NCBI RefSeq assembly: GCF_020172665.1
Contig: NZ_CP083985.1
Coordinates: forward strand, 2,231,415-2,295,414
Length of the DNA stretch: 64,000 nucleotides
Source of the DNA: [Mycobacterium] zoologicum
GTDB lineage: Bacteria > Actinomycetota > Actinomycetes > Mycobacteriales > Mycobacteriaceae
Reading direction: 5' to 3'
Numbering within the stretch: position 1 is the stretch's first letter; each line of letters begins with the position of its first letter. This document shows, in pieces, positions 28,119-37,780 of this stretch. A program made the translations under genes and the position numbers. Below the pieces are notes generated by a model. It worked only from the letters and a program-made list of their open reading frames with translations, was not told the origin of the DNA and did no database searches.

Positions 28119-29105
28119 ATGAACACGATGCGGGTGCTGGTCACCGGTGGAACCGGATTCGTCGGCGGCTGGACGGCCAAGGCGATCGCCGACGCTGGGC
28201 ACCGGGTGCGGTTCCTGGTTCGCAATCCCGCCGGTCTGACCACCAGCGTCGAACGGCTCGGCGTCGACGTATCCGATCATGTGGTCGGCGATATCACCGA
28301 CGCCGACGCGGTGCGACGCGCGCTGGACGGCTGCGACGCCGTCGTACACGCCGCGGCACTGGTGGCCACCGACCCGCGCCAGAACGAGCGGATGATGACC
28401 ACCAACTCCGATGGCGCACACAACGTGCTGGGCGGCGCGGTCGAATTCGGACTGGACCCGATCATCCACGTCTCGAGCTTCACCGCGCTGTTCCACCCCG
28501 GCCTGCGCACTCTGCGGGCGGACCTGCCGGTGGCGGGCGGATCCGACGGCTACGGCCAGTCCAAGGCCCGCGAGGAAAGCTATGTGCGCGGCCTGCAGGA
28601 GGCCGGCGCCCCGGTGAACATCACCTATCCGGGCATGGTGCTCGGCCCGCCGGTCGGCGATCGATACGGCGAGGCAGGCGAGGGGGTGCGGGCCGCACTG
28701 AGCATGCACGTCATCCCCGGTCGGGGCGCGGCGTGGCTGATCGTCGACGTGCGTGACCTGGCAGCGTTACACGTCGCGCTGCTCGAACCCGGCCGGGGCC
28801 CGCGGCGTTACATGGCCGGCGGCCACCGGGTACCGGCCGGCCGGCTTGCGGGCCTGCTCGGCGCGGTGTCCGGTTCGCCGATGGTCGCCCTGCCGGTGCC
28901 CGATGTCGCGTTGCGCTGGGCTGGACGAATCTTGGATCAGGCCGAACGCGTCCTGCCGATCTCCACGCCTTTCACCGAGGCCGGCATGCAGTACTACACC
29001 CAAATGCCGGCCTCTGATGACTCACCGGCCGAACGTGACTTCGGTGTCATCCTGCGCGATCCGCGGGAGACGCTGGCCGATACGGTGGCGGCGATCCGCG
29101 GTTGA
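28119..29105 (+). CDS. NAD-dependent epimerase/dehydratase (extended SDR)
   Basis: A 328-residue cytosolic reductase-like enzyme. The nucleotide-binding motif is GGTGFVGG (about 9-16); the active-site YGQSK gives Tyr and Lys (about 147-151), with HVSSFTALF upstream. It resembles 3-beta-hydroxysteroid dehydrogenase/dihydroflavonol reductase-like SDRs, common in mycobacteria and poorly assigned. ATG 28119 or 28128 may be used. It ends two bases before the stop of a degraded convergent AraC-type gene. Confidence 0.85.
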   Translation: MNTMRVLVTGGTGFVGGWTAKAIADAGHRVRFLVRNPAGLTTSVERLGVDVSDHVVGDITDADAVRRALDGCDAVVHAAALVATDPRQNERMMTTNSDGAHNVLGGAVEFGLDPIIHVSSFTALFHPGLRTLRADLPVAGGSDGYGQSKAREESYVRGLQEAGAPVNITYPGMVLGPPVGDRYGEAGEGVRAALSMHVIPGRGAAWLIVDVRDLAALHVALLEPGRGPRRYMAGGHRVPAGRLAGLLGAVSGSPMVALPVPDVALRWAGRILDQAERVLPISTPFTEAGMQYYTQMPASDDSPAERDFGVILRDPRETLADTVAAIRG

Positions 29106-29177
29106 TCACCCGCTGGTTCGGAACCTGTCTCGATAGGCCTTCGGTGCGATGCCGAGGTGATTGACGAATACCCGCCG
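29106..29177 (-). pseudogene. 3' stub of a deleted AraC/GlxA-type regulator
   Basis: Read on the minus strand this stretch encodes RRVFVNHLGIAPKAYRDRFR followed by three residues and a stop. That is the last helix-turn-helix segment and C-terminus of an AraC-family regulator of the GlxA type. Homology ends abruptly near 29177, and the rest of the gene is missing because the HD-protein gene starts at 29199. The original layout was probably a regulator divergent from the HD gene; an internal deletion left the stub. Confidence 0.65.
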
Positions 29178-29198
29178 ATTCGAAAGGAGAGCGCAGAT

Positions 29199-29846
29199 AT
29201 GACCGATCTTGTTGACACCATCGCCGGAGTCTCGGTTCCCGACACGCCGCTGGCGCGCGAGGTGACCGAGTACATCCGCGATATCGAAGACGACCTGCTC
29301 TACCACCATTCCCGCCGGGTGTTCTTCTTCGGTGCGCTGCAGGGCCTCCGGCGCGGATTGACCCCGGACTTGGAACTGCTCTACGTGGGCGCGATGTTTC
29401 ACGATCTGGGTCTGACCGAGCGCTACCGCGACTCCGCGCTGCGATTCGAGGTCGACGGTGCCAATGCGGCCCGCGACTTCCTGCTGCAGCGCGGAGCCGA
29501 CGAATCCGACGCCCGCAAGGTCTGGCTCGGCATCGCGCTGCACACCACCCCGGGGGTGCCGGAATTCCTCGACCCCGAGGTGGCCTTGGTCACCGCCGGG
29601 GTGGAGACCGACGTCCTCGGCATCGGCCGCGACGACCTGGCCACCGACTCGCTGGCCGCCGTGACCGCCGCGCATCCGCGACCCGATTTCAAACATCGCA
29701 TCCTGCGAGCCTTCACCGAAGGCGTTCGGTACCGCCCGGACACCACCTTCGGCACCGTGAACGCCGACGTGCTCGCGCACTGCGATCCGTCGTTCGTCCG
29801 CGGCGATTTCGTCGAGACCATCCTGGGCAACAGCTGGCCCGAGTAG
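29199..29846 (+). CDS. HD-domain phosphohydrolase-like protein
   Basis: A 215-residue cytosolic protein with the HD metal site: His in LYHHSRRVFFFGAL (about 35-40), MFHDLGLT (about 67-74) and a later His in IALHTTPGV (about 110). It resembles the HD family that includes cyanamide hydratase-like proteins. ATG 29199 is chosen for its AAAGGAGAG ribosome site; ATG 29157 would run over the AraC stub. Loss of the adjacent regulator suggests expression is now constitutive or under other control. Substrate unknown. Confidence 0.82.
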   Translation: MTDLVDTIAGVSVPDTPLAREVTEYIRDIEDDLLYHHSRRVFFFGALQGLRRGLTPDLELLYVGAMFHDLGLTERYRDSALRFEVDGANAARDFLLQRGADESDARKVWLGIALHTTPGVPEFLDPEVALVTAGVETDVLGIGRDDLATDSLAAVTAAHPRPDFKHRILRAFTEGVRYRPDTTFGTVNADVLAHCDPSFVRGDFVETILGNSWPE

Positions 29847-29852
29847 CCGGGG

Positions 29853-29875
29853 CCGCTCACCACTGGGGCGAGCGG
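29853..29875. terminator. Weak bidirectional hairpin between convergent genes
   Basis: CCGCTC (29853-29858) pairs with GAGCGG (29870-29875) across an 11-nt loop, filling the 33-bp gap between the HD gene and aceA. There is no U-tract on either strand, so termination here is only a suggestion. Confidence 0.3.
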
Positions 29876-29879
29876 AGGG

Positions 29880-32180
29880 TCAGTCTTCTTTGCCGATCAG
29901 CTTGCCCAGGGCTTCGCGGTCGGATGCCAGCAGCTCGTCGATACGCGGCTGGTTCACATCGGCGACGATGATCTCGCCGACCTCCTGATTGACGCTGCTG
30001 AAGATGCCGTGTTCCTTCATCTTCTCGGTCTGGTACAGGTTGTCCTGGGTGGGCGTGACGTAGTGCACCGCAGCGGCTTTGAACCGATGGATCAGCCACA
30101 CGTGGGTCAGGTCCATCAGTCGCTTCTGCCGCAGCTTCTCGGAGAAGGTGTTCTGGTCGCGCACGGTCAGAATGCTGCGGCCGTGCCGGTCCTTGATCGG
30201 GTCGACGATCACGTTGGCCAGCTTTTCGTCACCGTCGCCGTAGATCCCGAGTTCGAGCACATCGGATCCGGGCCGGGTCGGCCGCAGTTGGACCCGCAGC
30301 TTCTCGCCGACCTGATAGTGCGCGGCCCACAGTGCCAGCCAGTCCTCCAGCAGCTTCTTGGGCACCTCGGTCTGCACCAGGTGCTGATGCTGGGTGGATC
30401 CGGCACCCATCGCCTTGGTGGTGGCGGTGCGCCCGGACGAGGCGGCCAGCGCGGCGTCGCTGCGCGGCCCGCCGACCAGCGTCTGCGGTGTGCGGTAAGG
30501 GGATTCGACCAGCCGCATCTTGCGCTGCAGGCGGGCCAGCGCCAGCATCCCGTCCTGCAGCAGGGTGGCCGCGAACTCTTCGGAGGCCACACCGTCGACC
30601 TGATGCCCGCCGTAGGTGATGAAGTTGAAGACGAAACCCAGCTTGCCGATCTCGGCCGGGAAGGCTCGCATCTGGTCGTCGGTCATTCCGGTGGTGTCCC
30701 AGTTGAACGACGGCGACAGGTTGTAGGCCAGCATCTGGTCGGGGTACACCGCGTGGATCGCCTCGGCGAACTCACGGGCCTCGGCGAGATCAGCGGTCTT
30801 GGTCTCCATCCACAGAATGTCGGCGAACGGGGCCGCGGCCAGCGACTTGGCGATCGCATACGGGATGCCGCCGCGCACCTGGAAGTACCCCTCGGGGGTC
30901 TTCGCTCGATCGCAGTCCCAGCCCGGGTCGGCGTTGAGCTCCGCGGCTTTCGCCCGTGCGGTGTACAGCGGTGCGCGGAAAGCGAATTCGCGCCATTGCG
31001 CGGCGGTCATCTCCTTGGGCTCGCCCTCCCGTTCGGCGAAGGCCAGCATCTCGGCGACCGCGTCGGCGAACGTCATCAGCCCGGCGTCGTTCTGCCAGGC
31101 CTCCACGAATTTCGATTCGATGTCGTCGAAGAGGGCGTCCACCGACTGCGTCCCGTCGCTGTTCCAGCCCTGCGCGGCCGCGGTGATCAGCGCGGTGATG
31201 CCCTGGCGTTCCAGCCAGGTGTCGGCCTCGGCGTACTCGCCTTCGGGCAGGGCGTAGAGCAGGTGGCCGTTGATCTCCTTGATTCCCGAGTTGTAGAAGC
31301 GCCGGGTCATCGCCAGGAAACACGCCTTGTACGACGGGATCTTCAGGTTGGTGGTGCCCAGGATGAACGGCTGGTCGCGCTCGTCGGAGCGGCTCTCGAC
31401 GAGGTTGGCCGCCTCGGCGTCGGTACGCGCCACGATGATGCCCGGCACGCCCATCATGTCCAGCTGGAAGCGGGCGGTGTTGAGCCGCTTGATCTGTTCA
31501 TCGGACGGTACCAACACCTTGCCGCCCTGGTGTCCGCACTTCTTGGTGCCCGGGCGCTGGTCCTCGATGTGGTAGCCGGGGACGCCGGATTCGACGAAGC
31601 GACGAATCAGGTTGCGTACGTGCGGATCACCCCCGTGGCCGGTGTCGGCGTCGGCGATGATGAACGGGCGGTAGTCGACAGCGGGAGTGGCGGCGCGCTG
31701 TTCGGGCGTCATCTGCAGGCGCAGGTACTGCTGGTTGCGGTCGGCGGTGAGCAGGGCGCGGACCAAGCCGGCGGCCTCGTCGGGCACCTGACTCAGCGGG
31801 TAGCTGGCGAGGTCGGGGCCGGGGTCTTCGTTGATCGAGCCCTTCGCCGAGGTCGCCCACCCGCCCAGGTAGATGCCCTCGATGCCGACCCGCTTCATGA
31901 CGACCGCCTGGCCGGGCGAATAGGGGCCGAAGGTGGTGATGCTCTTCTTGGCGGCGAACAGTTCCCGCAACCGCGCGTAGAACGCGGTGGCCGCCTCCCG
32001 TGCGACCGGATAGTCGGCGGGGATGGTGCCGCGTTGCTCGACGATTTGGCGGGCGGAGTAGAGGCGGGTGATGCCTTCGAAACGGGGGCTGTCGAAGTAC
32101 TTCTGGATGGCGGCGACATCGGCAGCGAGATCCGGTTGCGTCGGTGCACTCGCTGCGGTGTTCGTCTCGATGGTCGTCAT
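29880..32180 (-). CDS. aceA2: Isocitrate lyase 2 (long form)
   Basis: A 766-residue glyoxylate-shunt enzyme that splits isocitrate into glyoxylate and succinate, needed for growth on fatty acids. The catalytic loop is KKCGHQGGK with Cys215, and the metal/substrate segment [10 protein letters not shown] lies at 175-184. The extra central insertion and C-terminal domain set ICL2 apart from the roughly 430-residue ICL1. In M. tuberculosis H37Rv this gene is split into Rv1915 and Rv1916; here it is one intact frame. ATG 32180 follows an AGGAGTG site. ICL2 C-terminal domains bind acetyl-CoA as an activator (established knowledge). Confidence 0.96.
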   Translation of the reverse strand: MTTIETNTAASAPTQPDLAADVAAIQKYFDSPRFEGITRLYSARQIVEQRGTIPADYPVAREAATAFYARLRELFAAKKSITTFGPYSPGQAVVMKRVGIEGIYLGGWATSAKGSINEDPGPDLASYPLSQVPDEAAGLVRALLTADRNQQYLRLQMTPEQRAATPAVDYRPFIIADADTGHGGDPHVRNLIRRFVESGVPGYHIEDQRPGTKKCGHQGGKVLVPSDEQIKRLNTARFQLDMMGVPGIIVARTDAEAANLVESRSDERDQPFILGTTNLKIPSYKACFLAMTRRFYNSGIKEINGHLLYALPEGEYAEADTWLERQGITALITAAAQGWNSDGTQSVDALFDDIESKFVEAWQNDAGLMTFADAVAEMLAFAEREGEPKEMTAAQWREFAFRAPLYTARAKAAELNADPGWDCDRAKTPEGYFQVRGGIPYAIAKSLAAAPFADILWMETKTADLAEAREFAEAIHAVYPDQMLAYNLSPSFNWDTTGMTDDQMRAFPAEIGKLGFVFNFITYGGHQVDGVASEEFAATLLQDGMLALARLQRKMRLVESPYRTPQTLVGGPRSDAALAASSGRTATTKAMGAGSTQHQHLVQTEVPKKLLEDWLALWAAHYQVGEKLRVQLRPTRPGSDVLELGIYGDGDEKLANVIVDPIKDRHGRSILTVRDQNTFSEKLRQKRLMDLTHVWLIHRFKAAAVHYVTPTQDNLYQTEKMKEHGIFSSVNQEVGEIIVADVNQPRIDELLASDREALGKLIGKED

Positions 32181-32352
32181 GGAATTACACTCCTGTTCGC
32201 CCCGATTCAGCCTTCGTCTCCCACGTATTGTGCCGTCGGTGGCTGAGCGACAACGCGGTTTTGCCATACAACTTTCGCGCACTGCCGCCGAAACCGGGGC
32301 CGTCGGGTGAATCCCGTGGATTTGGGGGCTGACGTGGCTAAGCTGAGACGCC

Positions 32353-32682
32353 ATGACGACCCGGTCAAACCGGTGGCACAGCCGCTGGGAGGCGCGGCAG
32401 ATGAGCCGCCGCTTCGCCGGGGTAGGTGTTCGGATTCCGGCGGCCCGGCTACGACAGCTGGCCGCCGGCGCGCCACCGGCCTCGGCAGAATCGGTCGACT
32501 ACACGTTCGCGCTCGCCGCGACCGAGATCATGCGCGAGCAGCGATTGGCCCGGGCGCAGCGCAACCGGCGCCGGCTGGTGCATGCGCTGATCGTGGCCGG
32601 GTTGATGGTGGCGGCGCTGAACCTGCTGATCTGCATGGGCTACCTGTTCATCAGCTTGGCGCTGCACGAACCGGTCATCTGA
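32353..32682 (+). CDS. Small single-helix membrane protein
   Basis: A 109-residue protein with a long basic N-terminal part (residues 1-75, many Arg and Gln) and one strong membrane helix (about 78-102, [23 protein letters not shown]). No known domain. It is divergent from aceA2. Codon use and the ATG at 32353 support a real gene, but no clear ribosome site is visible and homologs cannot be checked here. Topology suggests an N-in single-span protein. Confidence 0.55.
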   Translation: MTTRSNRWHSRWEARQMSRRFAGVGVRIPAARLRQLAAGAPPASAESVDYTFALAATEIMREQRLARAQRNRRRLVHALIVAGLMVAALNLLICMGYLFISLALHEPVI

Positions 32683-32751
32683 GCCCGCGAGGCTGCCACT
32701 GTTACGCGTACGCCGCCGGCAAGTGCGGTAGCGTCAACCCCGCCGCTGTGA

Positions 32752-32767
32752 CGGAACCCGGGTTCCG
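32752..32767. promoter_or_regulatory. 16-bp perfect palindrome upstream of mmpS
   Basis: CGGAACCCGGGTTCCG is a perfect palindrome centred 62 bp upstream of the mmpS GTG (32822). A TANNNT element (TAGCGT, 32729-32734) lies 17 bp before it, so the palindrome would fall just downstream of the transcription start, a repressor-type position. The TetR gene at the end of the same operon (36107-36736) is the natural candidate to bind it. Confidence 0.5.
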
Positions 32768-32821
32768 CGGACTGTCCTGCGGTCGACTTGACGCGACGAA
32801 GGCAGGGGAGGCGGGCACCCG

Positions 32822-33253
32822 GTGTATGGCTTGTTCAAGCGGTTCTGGATTCCGCTGCTACTCGTGGTTGTCATAGCCCTGGGCGGGTATGCGATTACCC
32901 GGATTCGCGGATCCCTGGGACATCACGGCCCGAATCTTGCGGAGGGCTCCGCCATCACCGAGAACTTCAATCCGAAGCGCATTACCTATGAGGTCAGCGG
33001 GACAGGCGGGACCGCGAACCTGAACTACCTCGACGAGAACGGTCAGCCGAATCTGATCGAAAACGCGGCCCTGCCATGGTCGTTCACGATCATCACCACC
33101 CTGCCGTCGATGTCGGCCAACATCCTGGCCCAGGGCGACCGCAACACCCGTAACCTTCGGTGCCGGGTGACCGTTGACGACGTGGTGCGTGATGACCGGG
33201 CCAGTGCCGACACCATCAAACCGTTCATCTACTGCTTGGTGAAAAGCGTATGA
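32822..33253 (+). CDS. MmpS-family membrane protein
   Basis: A 143-residue accessory protein for an MmpL exporter. One N-terminal membrane helix (about 9-26) precedes an exported beta-rich domain with the family features ITYEVSGTGGTANLNYLDENG, LPWSFTIITT, and the disulfide Cys pair (RCRVTV and IYCLVKS). GTG 32822 (VYGLFKRFW) matches the MmpS start. It overlaps the mmpL gene by 4 bp (ATGA). The MmpS4/MmpS5 subgroup works with siderophore or drug export by MmpL4/MmpL5; this one belongs to that general type, cargo unknown. Confidence 0.92.
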   Translation: MYGLFKRFWIPLLLVVVIALGGYAITRIRGSLGHHGPNLAEGSAITENFNPKRITYEVSGTGGTANLNYLDENGQPNLIENAALPWSFTIITTLPSMSANILAQGDRNTRNLRCRVTVDDVVRDDRASADTIKPFIYCLVKSV

Positions 33254-36099
33254 GCCCCACCGCCCACACGAGCGCCCGTCGCCCCTTCATCGGCCACCTG
33301 GTCCGGATCTTCTCGGTGCCGATCATCTTGTTCTGGGTGCTGCTCGTGGTCGTCCTGGGCGCGGTGGTGCCCTCGCTCGGCGAGGTCGCGGCCACCCGGT
33401 CGGTGCCGATCAGTCCTATCGATGCACCGTCGTACAAGGCGATGCTCAATATCGGAAAGGTGTTCCAGCAGTACGACTCGGACTCCACGGCGATGGTCGT
33501 GCTGGAGAGTGAGGAACCGGTCGGCGAGGCGGCGCACAAGTACTACGACGAGATCGTCGCCGAGCTGCTGGCCGATCACGAGCACGTGCAGAACGTCCAG
33601 GACTTCTGGAGTGATCCGCTGACCGCGGCGGGCTCGCAGAGCGTGGACGGCAAATCCGCCTATGTGCAGATCTTCCTCAACGGTTCGCAGGGTACGACCG
33701 CCAGCCACGAGTCGGTGGCGGCGGTGCGTGACATCGTCGCCTCGGTCCCCGCGCCACCGGGTATCAAAGCCCACGTCGCGGGCAACACCGTTCTCAATGC
33801 CGACACCAGCGTGGCCGGCCATCAAAGCATGCACCGGCTGGAGTTGGTGTCGATCGTCATCATCATCGTGATGCTGCTCGCCGTCTACCGCTCGGTGGTG
33901 ACGATGCTGATATCGATGGTCGCCATCGGCCTGGGACTGTTCGCCGCGATGAGTGTGACGGCCGCGGTCGGCAACATGAACATCATCGGCTTGACGCCCT
34001 ACGCGGTGAGCATGGTGACGATGTTGTCCATCGCCGCGATCACGGATTATCTGATCTTTCTCCTCGGCAGATATCACGAGGAGCGAGCGAACGGCCTCGA
34101 TCGCGAAGATGCGTTCTACGTCTCCTACAGCGGTGTCTCGCACGTCATCCTGGGTTCCGGGCTGACCATCGTCGGCGCCCTGATGTGTCTGAGCATGACG
34201 ACGCTGCCCTATTTCCAGACGATGGGTCCGCCCTGCGCGATCGCGATTCTGGTCGTGATCGTCGCGTCGCTGACCCTGACACCGGCGATCCTGACCGTGG
34301 CATCGAAGTTCGGGTTGCTCGACCCCCGACAGAGACTGTCGACGCGGAACTGGCGCAAGGTCGGCACCAGCACGGTGCGCTGGCCCATTCCGATCATCTT
34401 GATGACCAGCGCGCTCGCCGTCATCGGTTTCATCAGTCTGCTGACGTATGTGCCGCAGTACAACGACCAGAAGTTCACCCCCGCCGACATGCCCGCCAAC
34501 CTGGCCATGGCCGTCGCGGACCGGCACTTCTCCCAGGCCCGGATGAACCCCGAACTGTTTATGCTCGAAACCGATCACGACCTGCGCACCCCCGCGGACA
34601 TGCTGGTGATCGAGAAGGTCGCCAAGTCCGTCTTTCGGATGCGGGGAATCGATCGGGTGCAGACCATCACCCGCCCCCTGGGCGCACCGATCGAACACAG
34701 CTCGATCCCGTTCCTGCTCGGCGCGCAGAACGCCGGCACGTTGCAAGCCGCGAAGTTCAACAACGACAACACGGCGCAGATGCTCGAACAGGCCGACGAG
34801 ATGAGCGTCACCATCGCGGCCATGGAACGCATGTACGACGTCACCAAGGAGATGAGCGAAACCACGCAGAGCATGGCCGGCAGAACCCATGAGTTGGTGG
34901 AGACCACCGAGCAGCTACGCGACGACATCGCCGATTTCGACGACTTCTGGCGACCTATGCGCAGCTACTTCTACTGGGAGCCGCACTGCTACGACATCCC
35001 GATCTGTCACTCGCTGCGGTCGATCTTCGACATGATGGACGGCATCGATCAGCTCGCCGAACAGATGGTCGGCCTCAACGTCGACATCGACCATATGGCC
35101 GAGTTGACCAAGCAGATGTTGCCTGCGTTGCAGCAGAACCTCGAGTCGATGACCAAGATGCGCGACTTCATGATCGCCACCCACAGCACCATGGCCGGCA
35201 CGCAGGCCCAGCAGCAGGAATTGGCCAAAGGCGCGACCGAGATCGGCCTGTACTTCGATCAGGCCAAGAACGACGATTTCTTCTATCTGCCGCCGGATGT
35301 GTTCGACAATCCCGACTTCCAACGTGGCATCAAGATGTTCATGTCGCCGGACCACAAATCGGTCCGGATGATCATCACCCACCAGGGCGACCCGGCCTCG
35401 GTGCAGGGCATCGCACATGTTCGGGACCTCAAAGACGTTGTCGCCGAGGCCCTCAAGGGCACCCCGTTGGCCAGTGCGAAGGTCTCGTTGGCCGGCACCG
35501 CATCGTTGTACGCCGACATGCAGGACGGTGTTGTCATCGACCTGATGATCGTGCTCATCGCATCGCTGATCCTGATCTTCGCGATCATGCTGATCATCAC
35601 CCGCAGCGTGATGGCCGCCCTGGTGATCGTCGGCACCGTGGCCGCATCCCTGGGTATAGCGTGTGGGCTGTCGGTCCTGCTCTGGCAGGACGTCCTGGGT
35701 CTGGGCGTGCAGTGGATCGTGATCCCGCTGTCGATGGTGATCCTGCTGGCGGTGGGTTCGGACTACAACCTGCTGCTGGTATCCCGCCTTCGAGAAGAGA
35801 TCCACGCCGGCCTTAACACCGGCATCATCCGAGGCGTGGGGGCCACCGGGCGCGTCGTCACCGCGGCCGGCCTGGTGTTCGCCTTCACCATGATGGCGAT
35901 GATCGTCAGCGACCTGCGCGTGGTCGGCCAACTCGGCACGACTATCGGTATCGGCCTGATCATCGACACGCTGATCGTGCGGGCGTTCATGACGCCGTCG
36001 ATCGCCGCGGCGCTGGGCCGCTGGTTCTGGTGGCCGCTCAACACCTTTGAGATCACCCGGCGTGGCCGTGGCGGGCACGAGCCGAGGCCGGCGCAGTAG
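33250..36099 (+). CDS. MmpL-family RND lipid transporter
   Basis: A 949-residue RND transporter of the inner membrane with 12 helices and two exported domains. The proton-relay motifs are intact: AAITDYLIFLLGRYHEE in helix 4 and [18 protein letters not shown] in helix 10. The second exported domain contains a long coiled-coil hairpin (about 480-660, EMSVTIAAMERMYDVTKEM and onward), typical of the MmpL4/MmpL5 cluster that pairs with MmpS. It is coupled to mmpS (4-bp overlap) and followed 7 bp later by a TetR gene, so the operon is probably self-regulated. Cargo could be a siderophore, lipid or drug. Confidence 0.94.
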   Translation: MSPTAHTSARRPFIGHLVRIFSVPIILFWVLLVVVLGAVVPSLGEVAATRSVPISPIDAPSYKAMLNIGKVFQQYDSDSTAMVVLESEEPVGEAAHKYYDEIVAELLADHEHVQNVQDFWSDPLTAAGSQSVDGKSAYVQIFLNGSQGTTASHESVAAVRDIVASVPAPPGIKAHVAGNTVLNADTSVAGHQSMHRLELVSIVIIIVMLLAVYRSVVTMLISMVAIGLGLFAAMSVTAAVGNMNIIGLTPYAVSMVTMLSIAAITDYLIFLLGRYHEERANGLDREDAFYVSYSGVSHVILGSGLTIVGALMCLSMTTLPYFQTMGPPCAIAILVVIVASLTLTPAILTVASKFGLLDPRQRLSTRNWRKVGTSTVRWPIPIILMTSALAVIGFISLLTYVPQYNDQKFTPADMPANLAMAVADRHFSQARMNPELFMLETDHDLRTPADMLVIEKVAKSVFRMRGIDRVQTITRPLGAPIEHSSIPFLLGAQNAGTLQAAKFNNDNTAQMLEQADEMSVTIAAMERMYDVTKEMSETTQSMAGRTHELVETTEQLRDDIADFDDFWRPMRSYFYWEPHCYDIPICHSLRSIFDMMDGIDQLAEQMVGLNVDIDHMAELTKQMLPALQQNLESMTKMRDFMIATHSTMAGTQAQQQELAKGATEIGLYFDQAKNDDFFYLPPDVFDNPDFQRGIKMFMSPDHKSVRMIITHQGDPASVQGIAHVRDLKDVVAEALKGTPLASAKVSLAGTASLYADMQDGVVIDLMIVLIASLILIFAIMLIITRSVMAALVIVGTVAASLGIACGLSVLLWQDVLGLGVQWIVIPLSMVILLAVGSDYNLLLVSRLREEIHAGLNTGIIRGVGATGRVVTAAGLVFAFTMMAMIVSDLRVVGQLGTTIGIGLIIDTLIVRAFMTPSIAAALGRWFWWPLNTFEITRRGRGGHEPRPAQ

Positions 36100-36106
36100 G
36101 TCATCG

Positions 36107-36736
36107 ATGAATTCGAGACTGCGCCAACGCACCGAAGGTCGCCTTGACCGTTCGCGTGATCCGGTCATTCTCGATGCGGCACTGGCAGCATTGACCGAGA
36201 ACGGCTACCGCGACACCAATATGAACGACATCGCCGCGCGCGCGGGTGTCGGCAAGGCCGCGATCTACCGCCGCTGGTCGTCCAAAGCCGCCTTGATCAC
36301 CGACGCGCTGGTGTACTGGCGGCCCGACCTGGTCGATGACGACGTGCCGGACACCGGCAGCCTGGCTGGCGACTTCGACGCACTGGTCGAGCGGGTGGCG
36401 CGTCACGACAGCGGGGTGATCCCCAATGATCTGGTGCTGCGCGTGGCCCTGGAGGCGATGCAGGACCAGCAGCTCGCCTCAGCCCTTGATGATCTGCTGC
36501 TGCTCAAGGGTGGGCGTTTGGTGACGGCCATCCTCGAGCAGGCCGTGGCGCGCGGTGAGGTCGCACCCGGCCAGGACTGGTCGCTGATCGCCGACGCCCT
36601 GACCGGGATGGGACTGATGCGGACCGTCAGCGGTCAGAGGTTCGACGCGCCATTCATCCGGGCCGTCATCGACACGATCATCCTGCCCGCGGTCAGCGCG
36701 GCGAACGCCAAACACGGTGGCCAGAGCGCGATCTGA
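36107..36736 (+). CDS. TetR-family repressor of the mmpS-mmpL operon
   Basis: A 209-residue regulator with an N-terminal HTH (about 20-65; MNDIAARAGVGKAAIYRRW is the recognition region) and a ligand domain of the TetR_C_11-like type. ATG 36107 lies 7 bp past the mmpL stop, in the same operon; a longer frame would overlap mmpL and is rejected. It probably represses its own operon through the palindrome at 32752-32767. It is convergent with the LLM gene (21-bp gap). Confidence 0.88.
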   Translation: MNSRLRQRTEGRLDRSRDPVILDAALAALTENGYRDTNMNDIAARAGVGKAAIYRRWSSKAALITDALVYWRPDLVDDDVPDTGSLAGDFDALVERVARHDSGVIPNDLVLRVALEAMQDQQLASALDDLLLLKGGRLVTAILEQAVARGEVAPGQDWSLIADALTGMGLMRTVSGQRFDAPFIRAVIDTIILPAVSAANAKHGGQSAI

Positions 36737-36757
36737 GCGTTCGTGCAGCCGACGGCG

Positions 36758-37633
36758 TCAACCGATTTGGGCCAGCCGGGGCGCCAATTCGTCGCCGAGT
36801 CGGCGGATGAACCCGACGGGGTCGGGATTACCGGGCAGCGGCCCGGTGTGGACCAGGTCGAATCCCAGGCCGGCGCAGTATTCCACGGCCCGCAGGTAGC
36901 CGTCGAGGTCGGCGAACGGGTCCGCGAACAGGCCGACGGTTTTGCGGATCTCACCCGGATCGCGGCCGATCTCGTCGCAATGCCGCCGCAGCACATCGAT
37001 TTTGCGAGCCAGATCATCGGGCCGCAGCACGGTACCGTTGCGGTTCCACACGTCGGCGTAGCGGGCAGCCAGTCGCAGTGTCTTCTTCTCGCCACCACCG
37101 CCGATCAACACCGGTGGCTGCCGGGTCGGCCGGGGCTCGCAGATGGTCTCGGCCAGCCGGTAGTGCTTGCCGACGTAGGGCCCGTCGTCAGCACTCCACA
37201 TCTGTCGGCAGATCTGCAACGTTTCTTCCATCATTTCGAAGCGATCACCCAGCGGTGGCAGCGGCACACCCAGACCGGCGTGTTCGCGTTCGTACCAGCC
37301 GGTCCCGATTCCGAAGATGAACCGGCCTCCCGACAATGCGTCCACCGTGGCGGCGGTCTTTGCCAGCACACCGGGATGACGGTAGGTCACCCCGGTGACC
37401 AGGACTCCGAGCGGGATGGTGCGGGTCGAGGCGGCGACGAAGGCCAGGGCGGTGTAGCACTCCAAAAAGGGGTCCTGGGCGCGGCCGAGTTGCTCCATCT
37501 GAAAGAAGTGGTCCTGCATGGTGAACATCGCCGCGCCGGCGTCTTCGGCGGCTGTGGCGGCTCCGGCCAGCACCGGTCCGAGCCGAGCCGGGTCACCGGG
37601 CTGAAAATCGACGAAATGAATGCCCAATTGCAT
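36758..37633 (-). CDS. LLM-class F420-dependent oxidoreductase
   Basis: A 291-residue luciferase-like TIM-barrel enzyme. It has the LLM opening LGIHFVDFQPGDPARLG, a central DALSGGRFIFGIGTGWYEREH (about 108-128), and IGGGGEKKTLRLAARYADVWN (about 175-195), as in F420-dependent mycobacterial members. It likely transfers hydride between F420H2 and an unknown substrate. It stands alone between the TetR gene and the FAAL, on the opposite strand to both. Confidence 0.87.
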   Translation of the reverse strand: MQLGIHFVDFQPGDPARLGPVLAGAATAAEDAGAAMFTMQDHFFQMEQLGRAQDPFLECYTALAFVAASTRTIPLGVLVTGVTYRHPGVLAKTAATVDALSGGRFIFGIGTGWYEREHAGLGVPLPPLGDRFEMMEETLQICRQMWSADDGPYVGKHYRLAETICEPRPTRQPPVLIGGGGEKKTLRLAARYADVWNRNGTVLRPDDLARKIDVLRRHCDEIGRDPGEIRKTVGLFADPFADLDGYLRAVEYCAGLGFDLVHTGPLPGNPDPVGFIRRLGDELAPRLAQIG

Positions 37634-37780
37634 TGTCGTGACTGTCCTTTGCTGTCAAAGCGGATGATGGCAAACAGACGGGACGCGGACGGTCCGGTCC
37701 ATCAAGTAGGTGCAACCATGCGGCCGTACAGATGCTTCCGGCTCCGCCGGGACAATATCGGGGGCGCTTAGACTACGGGC

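Noticed and set aside
30009..32246. Long open frame opposite aceA2
   Set aside because: Antisense shadow of a strongly conserved gene in high-GC DNA; no ribosome site or family resemblance.
32683..32821. Cobalamin riboswitch
   Set aside because: No B12 box and no proper core fold by eye; kept only as a structured-leader finding.
33229..34890. Long open frame opposite the first mmpL
   Set aside because: Antisense shadow with His/Arg/Asp-rich composition typical of high-GC reverse frames.
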